Shown here in pieces: positions 1 to 10,468 of a stretch of DNA of 64,000 nt; the stretch's first letter is position 1, and every line of letters begins with the position of its first letter. The notes under the pieces were generated by a model. That model saw only the letters and a list, made by a program, of their open reading frames with translations, ran no database searches and was not told where the DNA came from. Source of the stretch: Tetradesmus obliquus (taxonomy: Eukaryota; Chlorophyta; Chlorophyceae; Sphaeropleales; Scenedesmaceae). The position numbers and the translations under genes are program-made. The stretch spans positions 2,480,001-2,544,000 of the forward strand of contig CP126206.1 of assembly GCA_030272155.1 (NCBI GenBank), given 5' to 3'.

Positions 1-72
1 AACCGTGTGCTGCACGGTGTGCCGTGACTGCTGGCACTGCCGTGTGGCGGTTGCAGCTGTGTGAGCGCTCAC

Positions 73-482
73 CTGGCAGCAGCTGCACACCACCCGGTCA
101 CCAGGTGGTCTTGAAGAACACTTCTCAACTGTGTAGCTAGCCGCTGAAGATTGCAGCGGCCACTGGGGCAAATGCTTGCTGTAAGACACAAAACTCTGCC
201 GACAAGGTAAACTGGTTGTCCTGTGGCAATTACCTGCAGCTGACTTGCTGACTGTGCGTAGATTCACGAATTGTTCTATGCCTGCCGCCAACTTGACGCC
301 ATTGAATGGCACCATGGAAGCAATCCTTTCGCGTGCACCAGCAGCGGATGCAGCCCCCGCAGCAGTGCGCCTTCCCGACCTAGTCTGGCACTCCCCTTGC
401 ACTTCCGCGCTGCTGCGAGCTGCAGCAGCACTAGTGAGGGCTTCTAGACACTTGCTGTTGCTCCTGCGGCTCAGTGGTGACA
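73..482 (-). CDS. Possible 3' exons of a further minus-strand gene at window start
   Basis: Segment 482-234 (249 bp, phase 1-1, GTAATT donor at 233) encodes a basic, Ala-rich stretch with FNGVKLAAGIEQFVNLRTVS. Segment 73 to about 154 encodes SYTVEKCSSRPPGDRVVCSC ending at a GTGAGC donor. The phases match if the acceptor is TTCAG|CG at 155-156. The phase pattern is like the modular exons of gene A, but there is no recognisable homology. Weak call. Copy 2 lies at 37633-38042. Confidence 0.25.
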
Positions 483-3326
483 CTGCTTATTGAAAAGGCA
501 GAGTGTTGTTCGACTGGCTAAAGCTACAGACGTACAGTTGATGCTACGGCTTGATGGGTAACATGATGATGGTGACACTGCTTGAGTTGCAGGTGCGGCA
601 TGTACAGGATCAAGGATTAACCACCAGTTGGATGCAAACCATTGCCAATTCGGTGAGGTGCTTGGGTCTCATCCGCTTTCTGTTGGTTCTGTAAAGATCG
701 ACAGTCTACCATGAAAAAAGCAAAGCTGCGCACCTTCAAGCAAGGCTCTGTTTACAAAGTATACCTCAGATACAAGTAATACTCGTAAGAATAATTCAAC
801 ACTCAGGGCTGTAACAGATGCTCCACCTGCAGGTGTATACCATCATATATGAACAGCGTCCTGAAGCCACTCAGAGACTCAGAGAACTCCAAAAACAACA
901 TGGAGCAGGATACAAACATTCATAAATGAAGCATAGCACAGCAAAAAAGGTGTGACTCAAAGTCCATGTCCAGCGGTTCAATATGTGTATTCACATCCAG
1001 CCTGGATGTTTGGCTAACAGCAGCAGATCTAGAGCACAGCACGCCCTGCATGCACCAATTGCACACTCGCACACTCCAGTTTTCCTTCAAAAACCCACTC
1101 ACACCGCAACCTGGTAAGTGAGGCCACATCACATCTCACGATGTCAGCGGGTCTGACATAACCCCCCGCACAGATGCATAGCAAAGCCTGCTCATCGCGC
1201 TCAATTGTACCCGCATCTTGCAGCCGCTGCTTTGACACCAACAGTGTTGCAGACAGACAACCAAACCCACATGCAATCCTCTGCGCCTACACAATCACAA
1301 AGTCAGCAGCAACGCGCACACCGCTGCAAATGTTCAAATCGAATCTGAGGTTTCACGCCCATGGCGAACATGCTGTTGCCATATGTGTAGAGCCGGATGC
1401 ATCGTGCAACGCTATGCAGTACCATGTGTCATGGATCAAACCTGTACAACGTGTGCAGTTCTGGACAAAGGCGTACATGCAGAGTCATGCATCAAACCTC
1501 ACATCAGCAAAACCCACCATTAGGCGTCACAGCCACCTCCCAACCAATTTAGAGGCCACTAGTTCCTGCATTGCTGTGATGCACTGGAGCCACCACGTTC
1601 AACCCACTGCAATACAGTGCAGCGCTGCGCTGCCAGCAGCTCACACACAACTGCGGCCATGAACCTTTCACGCGTGCAGCCCCCATCCGCATGCATATCT
1701 GCAGCCAGAGGCATTGCGCAGAGCTACTCAACAAGATGTACAATCCTCGATTGCAACTCACCGCAGCTTGCGGCCAGCCCAACTCATCAGCAGGCGCCAC
1801 AGCCACACTTCTAGCAAAGCAAAATGCACTGTATCACCACATTCAGCGCAGCAGCACACACACTGCTGCGGGTGAACCCGACCCACACAAGCATTGCTGC
1901 TACTTCCGAGCCGCTGCAACTTGGTTTTGGATGCAGCCAGCACATGGAAGAGGCATGCTGAGGGTGCACGGCCCACCAGCAATGCAATGCACGGTCCACC
2001 AGCAATGCAATGCAATGCATTCACAAACCCACATGATAACCAAGATACTGACCCCGTCCTGAAGACAGGAGGACCACCCAACCACCACATGAACACCGTC
2101 GGTAAGTAAGAACACAGCACGTGGTGCTTTACCAGAACTCTATGCGCTCTGCTGTTGTGCGGGAGCCGCCAAACTCTGACTTGGCTGTAGCCACATTCAA
2201 GTCACAGCACTGGGGTGCATCAACAAACAGCAAAGCCATGCGCCCACACCACATCTTTCCAAAACATGCAATGGAAAAAACGCGTGCAGGTGGCAGATCA
2301 AGGCACAAGTGGACCAAGAGCTGAGCAACAGCAGATGGCGCTCAATCACAAACATGACTGACAGGCACTGTAGCTGTAAGATGTGCACATCAGATTTTCT
2401 AGAACAAAGGAGGCTTCAAGCCGCGACGACCCCCGCTCCTGCCAACATGCAATGGAAGCCAACACATGTGTGTCAGCAGAGAAAAGGCACACTGATGGGT
2501 TGGATGAATACTTGGCCAGCATTCTGGCGCTGCTCTTCATGCAAGCTATTCATTGCTGGTATGTGCAGTTTGTACACAGAGACGAGCCTCTGCAACCAAA
2601 AAGGTAGGCGGACGAGCAGCAACAACGATGCACACAATCCGCATGTACACACGGGATCCAGATTTACACACAGACACACTTTGAAAGCAGGACACAAATC
2701 ATGCCAGGGGCTTGTGCACATATACGGTGCAGCATAATCCACTGGCGGCTGTGCTCAAACTTGTGCATAGCTTTGCAGAACTGTGCACGTGCTTGCCTCG
2801 ACATCATTTGGACGTCCCACCCCAGCTGCTGTGCCATTCACAAAGAAGGGGATGGCCAAGCCAAAAATGGCCAAGCCAAAAAGTAGCATGGGGAAACGGC
2901 CACCTGTTGAAACATTCGACAATTCTTCAAGCAAATGCGGTCCTGCCTTTTGATAGCTAAGGCATGCATGATGCCTAGGATTGGGGTCAGGCCAGCACAT
3001 TCCGTAGCCAAAGGCCATGCTGCTGCTGTGCCACAGCAGATGCTGCGGTGATTTCACAGCAACAACGGTGCAAAGTGGCTGGTGCTGGTGCTGCTGCTGC
3101 TGGCGCTGCTGCCGCTGCTGCTGCTGCAAAAGGCGTGACACCAATACGAGCTACAGCAGCTGTTGCTGACCTGCTCTTGCCCCTGCTGCTGCTGCTGCGC
3201 AGACCCTGCTTCTGCAGCATGTGCAGCACACACAGAGCAGCACACTGCTGCAAAGCCCGAGTTGTTTTTACTCGCCACTTTGCTGCTTTGCAGTGGCATT
3301 GCTGCTGCATGCAGCATTGCCGCTGG

Positions 3327-3385
<59 letters not shown>

Positions 3386-3395
3386 GACATACGGC
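483..3395. other. Intergenic, no supported gene
   Basis: Only short overlapping frames with Cys/His/Ala-biased composition on both strands, CA-rich sequence and short CTG/CAG runs at 3015-3220. I see no splice-consistent exon or RNA gene. Copy 2: 38043-40955. Confidence 0.6.
3327..3384 (+). repeat. (CTG)n run in the 3' UTR of gene B
   Basis: About 19 CTG triplets, a few bases past the gene B stop (3398-3396, minus), so the transcript would carry CAG repeats. It produces spurious poly-Leu, Ala, Cys and Gln frames. Copy 2 is at 40887-40944 with no visible length change. Confidence 0.9.
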
Positions 3396-3496
3396 CTAGA
3401 GTACAATAGCTGGCCGTGGTATGTTGCAGGCTCCAGAGGCGCAGTAGCCCCAGCAGGTGACCTGGCCGTTAGGCTTCCTCACACTGCATTATAAAC

Positions 3497-3530
<34 letters not shown>

Positions 3531-4325
3531 CAGCAGCAGTAGGAGCAGGAGCACGAAATGCTGTTAGGTAAGGGCATGTGACATGGAAAGTCCTGCTCCT
3601 GCTTGCTGCGTGCTCATCATCAAGCAGAGCCGAGCAGGGACACAAACAATCAACTCCAATTACACAGCAGTGCTTGCATATCATATGTTACATGGAGGCT
3701 GGCCCACACGCAGTTGCTGCTCAAGCTGCTTAACATGCAAGCTAGCGGTGCACTTCTCACCATGCGTGGTCTGGCCCTGCCGTCACTTGCACAACCCCGC
3801 CGCCCTGTGACCCCAGCCCTAGGCCATCAGGCACAACTAAAGCTCCTCCTGTGCCTGTGCCTTTGCCCCAGCAGAAGACCTGGGCGTTCTGGGTGACACC
3901 ACTGCAGCCACAAAACAGTGACAAAAAGAGCATGAATGTCTGGCAGATGCACCTTGTCATCGAGTAGAGGTCTGCCATGGTTGTGTTTGTCTACGGTGTG
4001 GGCTGCAGCCATATGGCAGGGGAGCACAGGGGACAAGAGATGACCTGGTGTTCAGGTGAGCGGGTTGATATTGGGGCACGGCCAGAGGCCCTCCTGTGCA
4101 TGTGCTCACGCACAGGTTACAGCGCTCACAGAATGAAGCAGTTGTCCAGCAGCAGCAACAGCAGCAGCAGCTGCAGCAGCAGCAGCAGCAGCAAGTGGCT
4201 GAGTGACTCAATGCGCTGCAAGTGAACAGCACAACACAGGGCAGGCAGCAAGTGAGCGAGAGCACGGCTTGCCATAAGATGGTATGATGTTAACCCATTT
4301 TTGAACTGCAGACACGTATCGGATG

Positions 4326-4570
4326 CATGGACAACATTGGCGCATGCAGCGCGGCGCGCATGCAGCAGGGCACGCATGGACAACATTGGCGCATGCAGCG
4401 CGGCGCGCATTCAGGGGCGCGCGCATGGCCAACATTGGCGCATGCAGCGCGGCGCGCATGCAGCAGGGCACGCATGGACAACATTGGCGCATGCAGCGCG
4501 GCGCGCATGCAGCAGGGCACGCATGGACAACATTGCCGCATGCAGCGCGGCGCGCATTCAGGGGCGCGCG
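4326..4570 (+). repeat. 49-bp minisatellite, five units
   Basis: Five exact-length 49-bp units start at 4326, 4375, 4424, 4473 and 4522, each opening CATGGACAACATTG or a one-base variant. Units end either GCAGCAGGGCACG or TCAGGGGCGCGCG. It lies in the gene B intron 3902-4669. The reading frames through it in all directions are by-products. Copy 2: 41886-42130. Confidence 0.95.
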
Positions 4571-4989
4571 CATGCGGGCTTCATGGCATCTTGCTGTATG
4601 CCTGCTTGACGGGCTGCCTGGGCAAGTAAAAGTTCGATTATGTCAACGACATCCCAGCACTCAGCTCACCATGTGTGGTTCACGCCTCCGGTTAGCTTGT
4701 AGCGGTCCCCATCAGGTTTCACCCACGTGCCTGGTACGGTGCACTTGTCGCCGCACGACGCGCTGCCGTCCGTGCACGTGATTTGAATTCCGCTTGCGTT
4801 CACAACACACACGTGTGACGCGCCGCAACCTATGGCTTCCACATTTGAATCGGATTGAAACACTTGGCCAGATGAGGTGATGTTGCCTCCGCCCCACTTG
4901 CCCCAGCAGCGCAGCTTCTTGGTGCCTGCAGGGCAATACCAGTGCAAGGGTGAGTCAGCCTCATGCTTTTGTTTGACAAGGTTTAAGGT

Positions 4990-5110
4990 TTGATGGTTTC
5001 GGGGGCAACAGCTTTCCGCGCAGCTTCTTGGTGCCTGTACAGCACACATGTGACGCGCCACAGCGGATGGCTTCCACAAGGGGGATCGGATTCAAACACT
5101 TGGCCAGATG
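4990..5110 (-). repeat. Degenerate partial duplicate of gene B exon 4925-4670
   Basis: On the minus strand this stretch repeats parts of exon 4925-4670 (a GTKKL-like start, then the QVFxSD and CGxSH segments) but scrambled and out of frame. It lies between the duplicated blade exon and the real exon. The substitution 5049 T/C between the two large copies falls here. Copy 2 is at 42550-42670. Confidence 0.55.
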
Positions 5111-5120
5111 AGGTGCTCAC

Positions 5121-5240
5121 CTGCTGTGGTGACACATGTGTGGTACTGCCCAGCGCACATCTGTGTGACAGCAGTGCTGCCATAAGTCAACGCAGCCGGC
5201 GGGGTGAGCTGGCCAAGCTGCCCTCGTACACAAATGCACG
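5121..5240 (-). CDS. Gene B duplicated RCC1-like blade exon (120 bp, in frame)
   Basis: This 120-bp segment repeats the end of exon 5509-5338, with a GQLTPPAALTYGST core and TQMCAGQYHTC. It has an acceptor (GTGTGCAG at 5241 and above) and a GTGAGC donor, starts in phase 1 and ends in phase 1. It can therefore be spliced between exons 5509-5338 and 4925-4670 without a frameshift. The 5' part differs (CICVRG in place of VVCSGSLGSN). Copy 2 has it at 42681-42800. Confidence 0.5.
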
Positions 5241-6402
5241 CTGCACACCCTGACGCTGCTCACCATCTCTCTGTGTGAACTGCATACATTCACAACACCC
5301 AAAAACAACACACGTGTGTGTGCTGTGCCCTGCTCACCTGCTATGATGGCGCACGTGTGGTACTGCCCGGCGCACATCTGTGTGATGGCGGTGCTGCCAT
5401 CAGTCAATGCAGTGGGTGGTGTGAGCTGGCCGAAGCTGTTACTGCCCAAGCTGCCAGAGCACACCACCTGAGGGGGAACAGCACCGCCCCCACCCGGGAG
5501 ATCCGTAACCTGCAGCGACAACAGCAGAAAAATGGGTGTTATGTTGAAGTTTTTGGGACCTTCGCCACTGCAGTACAATGGTGTATCCAACCTACAACAA
5601 AACTGACATGCAGATCCGCTGATTACATTGTAAAGATAACTGTATAGACGAAGCATGGAGGCCAGCAGCGGTGTGTGCAAAGCATCTAAGCTGCTGCAGC
5701 ACCGCTAAAGCAACCTCTTGCATTTCCAACGTGCACGGTTGGGTACAACATCTGCTTTCAAATACTCGAGTTGTGAGTTCCCACCACTTGGTAGCAGAAG
5801 TGGGTGTCCTACAATCACTGCTTTGTTGCAGTGATAGACAGCAAACAGAAGCAGACGAACAGGCAATAAACAGTAGCAGAAGCAACCGCGGTCACTCACC
5901 TGGTAGCAAACGTGATTTTGGCCAACAGCAAAAGCTCCTAGCACGCCATTTGTTACAGTTTCTCCAAACGCCTCCCGCTGTCCCCAGCAACGCAGGTGCT
6001 GGGTGCCCACATCCTGCCCGCAGGTGTAGCGGTAGCCAGCCGCCAGGGTTTTGAACCTGAGGTTCAGCACTGGCGGCGACAGGTAGTTCACTGCAGTGAA
6101 GCCAGGACGAATTGTTGCTGACAAGCTCACATCTTCGTCCCTCACGCCTGATCGGCCGCCATCAGAGATCCAGATCGTGCTGGATGTGTTGCCTAAGAGG
6201 GCGATGCCTGCCGCGCGCGTGATGTAGGGGTCGAGCACCGTGCCGGTGCCGCCGCCCTGCGCAAACCAGCAGCATCAATAGCAGCACATGTCATTCCATG
6301 GGAACATGCTGCACACAGCAACCATCATTCACATCTAGGTCAGGTTTGCGGCGCAATGCCGGCGGTTTCAAAGGGGGTCAGGTTCAACCATATGCAGCAG
6401 CA

Positions 6403-6410
<8 letters not shown>

Positions 6411-6439
<29 letters not shown>
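6411..6439 (+). repeat. (CTG)n in a gene B intron
   Basis: A run of CTG following CAGCAG, making a potential hairpin, in the intron between exons 6256-5900 and 6693-6525. Copy 2: 43971-43999. Confidence 0.85.
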
Positions 6440-6685
6440 AGTACTGAGCATGCTCCCTGCGCTGCACTTGCAATGCTGCAGCTCAACCGGCGTCGTTGAG
6501 CCGCTGTCCGGCTACCAGACTCACCATGTTCAGTTCGAGCACAGTCCGCACGTCAACAGGGCATGATGGCATGGGGTTCTTGAAGTAGAGCAGGCCATAA
6601 GACCCAGACACCCCGTTGTCATATGCTCTGATGTCGTCACATGCCACCACTAGGTCTGGCGGGACGGCGCACATGTCTGACACGC

Positions 6686-6886
6686 GGCAGGTCCTGCAAC
6701 GTGCAATACAAAGAGAAGAATGCACAGCGTCAGTTGCCCTCTGACTCAGGTTTTGAACGTGACTCTAACACAGGGCAGGTCCTGCAAGGTGCAACCCCAA
6801 TGGCACCGTGCACAGCGTCTGTTGCCTGATGACTCAGGCTTGATCATGCCTGACACTCGGCAGGTCCTGCAAGGTGTAACCCCAAC
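6686..6886 (-). repeat. Triplicated intron-exon junction ahead of gene B exon 6693-6525
   Basis: The plus-strand string GGCAGGTCCTGCAA occurs at 6686, 6774 and 6859, each within an 85-88 bp unit. The first is the real acceptor of the exon. The other two lie in the upstream intron and repeat the acceptor and the first codons. Copy 2 is at 44246-44446. Confidence 0.7.
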
Positions 6887-7631
6887 AACAAAATGCACAG
6901 CGTTGGGTGCTTGCATCAACCCACTGCAGAACATTTCCTCCCATGTCATTCACGATGCCGCAACTGCCACTGCAACTGTCTGTGGCACTCTGCACCACAC
7001 TGCCCAGTAGGCATCATCTCTAACCCTCTAATGCCCTCTGTCCAAGGCGCCGCTATTCAATGGCGGCCGCATGCCAATGATTGGCGCTCACCACACTTGC
7101 AGTGCAGCAGAGCCGCGTGGCTCCTCGGCCGCTAGCCGCACCGTGTGCTGCTTGCCGCGCCTGCTGTTCGCGTCTTTTGCAGCGAGTGTGTCGCTCATCC
7201 CTCCAGGGTCATGGTAGCGAATGCTGCCCTGCTCTGTGTACGCCACGTAGAGCCTGGGCACAATGTAGAGCTAATATCAGTCGCATCTGCTGCAACATAG
7301 GTCGGAAAATCGCTGGGCAGGCGCTCCCTGCCGCAGAAGATAAACACCGCGGGCTCGCACGTCTCGACAGCTGTCGACTGCAGTACCAGCGCTGCGGGCC
7401 TCACGCAGCCATTGCGCGAGTCGGTGATATACGCCTGGAAGGTGCTCGCATCCGACGTATTTTCGTACACAATTTCGATGTCAGTCGGACCCCAGAGGAG
7501 CCCAGTATAAGCCCCAAATCCAGATTCATCGCAGCCATAGCCACCCAGCCTGCTTTGGCAGAGTGCCTCGCGGTCGCAGATGCCCACTGCTGCAACTGCC
7601 GGGGGCGGCGAGGTCGGCCAGTAACTTTCTG

Positions 7632-8140
7632 GGATGCTGATGTCGATCATGCGCACACAGTTGAAGTCTGCAGCCAACAGCAGACGAGGGGGCAGCATGC
7701 GCGGCATGATCAGCAGGTACGGCAGGCGCATCAGGGTGTGTGGTTGGTTCCACCGAATCTCATCCTACCGACACCAGCCTCGCGCTGTTGGTGTGCAAAA
7801 GAGCAGGCAGCTAGCGGATGCGAGGACGGCCAGTATGTTTCTGGGATGCTGATGTCGATCATGTGCACACAGTTGAAGTCTGCAGCCAACAGCAAACAAA
7901 GGCGCAGCAGGCGCACAAGGCTCAGCAGATGCCGGAGAAGATTTCAAGAGGCGGCATGCGCAGCAGAGTGTGTGGTTAATTCCACCGAATCTCAACCTAT
8001 TGATGCCAGCCTCTCGCTGTTGGTGTGCGAAAGAGCAGGCAGCTAGTGGATGCGAGGTGGGCCAGTATGTCTCTGGTATGCTGATGTCGATCATGCGCAC
8101 ACAGTTGTAGTCTGCAGTCGCAGCAGAAGATTAGCGAGGC
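7632..8140 (-). repeat. Three tandem copies of the 5' end of gene B exon 7667-7092
   Basis: The start of the exon (minus strand DFNCVRMIDISIPESYWP) recurs twice upstream, as DFNCVHMIDISIPETYWP near 7845-7895 and a frameshifted version near 8075-8130. Spacings are about 212 and 231 bp, and each keeps an AG acceptor-like site. The upstream copies run into stops and look like decoys left by tandem duplication. Copy 2 is at 45657-46165. Confidence 0.75.
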
Positions 8141-8202
8141 AGCATGTGCAGCAGGGTGCAAGCGTGGCAGGCGCAGCAGGGTGTCATGTGCTTTCAAAGC
8201 AG

Positions 8203-8249
8203 TAGCGTCAAGTTGACGCTACGCTTGGAGACGTGCTGCGGCAGCACGT
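8203..8249. repeat. Two 19-nt palindromes between head-to-head gene fragments B and C
   Basis: Sequence TAGCGTCAAGTTGACGCTA (8203-8221) and ACGTGCTGCGGCAGCACGT (8231-8249) are each perfect inverted repeats around a single central base. They stand between the last B-derived repeat (minus) and the first C exon (plus). Copy 2 is at 46228-46274. Confidence 0.8.
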
Positions 8250-8353
8250 CATGATGCATGCGCACGTCGTCAGAGACAAATCCGGACCTGCTTGCACCAG
8301 TTAACCACGTGTGCCCGTTATTCGTCCACTCATGAACGTGCATGCTTTTGCAG

Positions 8354-10433
8354 TTGGACTGGAAGTCCGGCCGCATGGTACATACAGCCGACGGACGCTT
8401 CGCCTCCGGCCCAGCTGGTTTCAAAAGTATCAAGATGATGCCGCCACAAACTCGCGCACTGTCGTGTTGCTCAGCAGCGACCGCTCCGCAGTTGCTAGCG
8501 GCTCTGCGCAAGAGCAAGAAGTGCGGGGATTCCCTGGCGCATTCTGGGGCATTAGGGGCAGTGTCAGCTATGCTGGGTACACAGGGTACCTTTCTCGTAG
8601 CTTCCCAGCAGGGGCTTCTCCTGGTGTTGCTATGGCACGGCACCTACTAGCAGGTCACAGTGGCAAGCTACCCAGGGACTGGTGCTGCGGACATGCTGAC
8701 AGGTTCCATGTTCAAGGCGTACGCATACAGGCCGGGCGCTACTCTGCTTGACAGGTGTGCCTCTGTAAGGTTACTCCAACTGTTGCAGTAATGCATGTCA
8801 CAACAAACACTAGTCATCAAAGATGCCCTGTCTGCCAAGAGAAAAGTTTGAAAGTATTGTTGTTGTTGCACCTGCTTGCTGCCATGCTTTTCTCTGTCTT
8901 ATTTTGCATGACTGAAATGCAATGCAATGCATGCCATGTTGTACATTTGCTTGTGCTGATTTGATGCTTCTACAAACTTTGTCAAAGCCTTTCCAGTCAT
9001 AACCACAGCTGTGCCACTGCAAAGCATCACCAATACACAGCCCCAGCTGATGCACAGAGGCTGAGGCGAATGTGCATGGGTGCAGGTGCGCTGCCAATTG
9101 TGGAGCATTGAAGTGCAATGAGGGAGCTCGAGAGGTCTGCAATGCCTTAACAGGCACATGCGACATCAGATGTGACAGCAAACAAGACGGTGCCCCATGC
9201 AAGTTGAGGGGTTTCGACAGCACATGTGCAGCGGGAGTTTGCAGAGGTGGGTATGATTCTTGACGGTTCAACACACTTGCAATGTCCGTGCAAAGCTATG
9301 AAACAGGGGAGAAGTCATAAATCATACACGTCAGAAGCATGCAAGCATGCTTGCCAAGCACGCTCACAGCCCTTGCCCTACGGTATGCAAATTATGTAGG
9401 AACAAGGACATGCGTGATGTGCCATATTTTCTGAAATGGTTCAATCCCTACAATGCAGAGCATGCTTGACATACGCATGCATGCCTGCAGGTGTCAATGA
9501 GCTGCATGGATGCATGCAACACTTCAGCGCATAGATGCATGCGTCTATTCCATGCCATGCAACACTTCAGTGCTTGAGATGCATGTGTAAGCGAGCTGCA
9601 TGGATGCATGCAACGCTTCAGTGCATACACTTGACACTTAGCATGCTCCATCGACAACCAGCAACAGAGCATGGCGCCCCGTCATGTTGTGCTGCTGATT
9701 ATGTGTTGTAGATCTGTGCAAGAGTGCGTTGTGCAGCGCAACTGCCTGTCAGGAGCTGCTGGTCCCTGACGGGTCATTGTGCCCGCCTTCATCTTGTGTT
9801 TTGTTTATGTGCCAGGTTTCTTGGCACACAACGCTTGACCATGCAGTAGGGGCAGCATGAACAACCACACAATTGCAGAGGTGACGCGGACACCCTATTT
9901 GCAAAGGGGGGGTACAAACCCCACAAGAAGCTTTCTGAAACCGAAGGTCTAACACTGCTGAGCAGTCTGCTGAAGGCCACAGACTCTTTAGCACCCTGTT
10001 CACCTAAAGTGTGCCCACTTCATGCCCTACATCGCCAATGCGGTGACAAACCACTGTGTGCAGGGTTGTACACCATCTACTACCGTGTGGAGGGCCCATT
10101 GGCCAGCTTCCCCACCCCCCTCGGCAGTCCTGCAGCACTTACTGCATTCGGAGCAGCCGTCATCCGGTCTCTGGGCTTGCCATTGGCATACCCTGTCTCA
10201 AGGGTGCAGACAACTGTCTTCAAGATTATCCCCAACGCACAGCGCAACACTGCCAGCATCCGCAACAACAACAACAGCAACATAGACAATGTTGCAGCAA
10301 GCACGGGAGTCCTTGCCACTAGCAACAGTCGCTCTGGTAGGGTAACTCCTCAACATGCAGTCGAGACGCAGGCTGTGGTATATAGGTCAAGCTTCCCTGA
10401 TAGTGACATTTTGCCTCCGCTCCCCTCTGACGT
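8354..10433 (+). pseudogene. Gene C, 5' half: frameshifted relatives of gene A exons 10-13
   Basis: Exon 8354-8754 parallels gene A exon 10 (LDWKSGRMVHTADGRFA, then LRPSWFQKYQDD, SYAGYTGYLSRSFPAGASP, and AYAYRPGATLLDRC) but needs frameshifts near 8403 and 8671. Exon 9086-9246 is intact, 161 bp like gene A exon 11, with CNALTGTC and CAAGVC motifs. From 9712 a relative of exon 12 (DLCKSALCSATACQELLVPDG) degenerates after about 29 residues. From 10064 a relative of exon 13 (YTIYYRVEGPLASF) runs to a stop at about 10434, shorter than its counterpart. There is no start exon. It is most likely a pseudogene region, with the same lesions in copy 2. Confidence 0.65.
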
Positions 10434-10468
10434 GTAGGCTATACTGTTGCACTGCATGTGCCATGCAG

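Larger units (their letters stand above)
3396..7667 (-). pseudogene. Gene B: 5'-truncated relative of gene A (NHL-like end and RCC1-like propeller)
   Basis: Exons, in order: 7667-7092, 6693-6525, 6256-5900, 5509-5338, (5240-5121), 4925-4670, 3901-3761, 3483-3396. They correspond to gene A exons 21-25, 27 and 28. All but the first keep an open frame with GT-AG sites, ending NIPRPAIVL and TAG at 3398-3396. The first exon shifts frame near 7270: up to ADATDIS it aligns in one frame, and LYVAYTEQG continues in another. Its length, 576 rather than 577, fits a single-base loss. No relatives of exons 1-20 lie upstream; instead gene C starts in the opposite direction at 8354. The relative of gene A exon 26 is missing but the phase is kept. 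Most likely a pseudogene, although the last exons may be expressed. Confidence 0.65.

Noticed and set aside
2987-3494. Poly-Gln, poly-Ala, poly-Leu and poly-Cys frames
   Set aside because: They are translations of the CTG/CAG run in several frames; the run is in the 3' UTR of gene B.
4326-4570. CRISPR-like array
   Set aside because: Units are contiguous 49-bp repeats without unique spacers, in a eukaryotic intron.
4208-4781. Repetitive frames of 83-152 codons on both strands
   Set aside because: They arise from the 49-bp minisatellite (not a multiple of three, so frames rotate) in an intron.
7081-8046. 321-codon plus-strand frame
   Set aside because: It is antisense to gene B exon 21-equivalent and its tandem duplicates; the minus strand has the homologous protein and splice sites.
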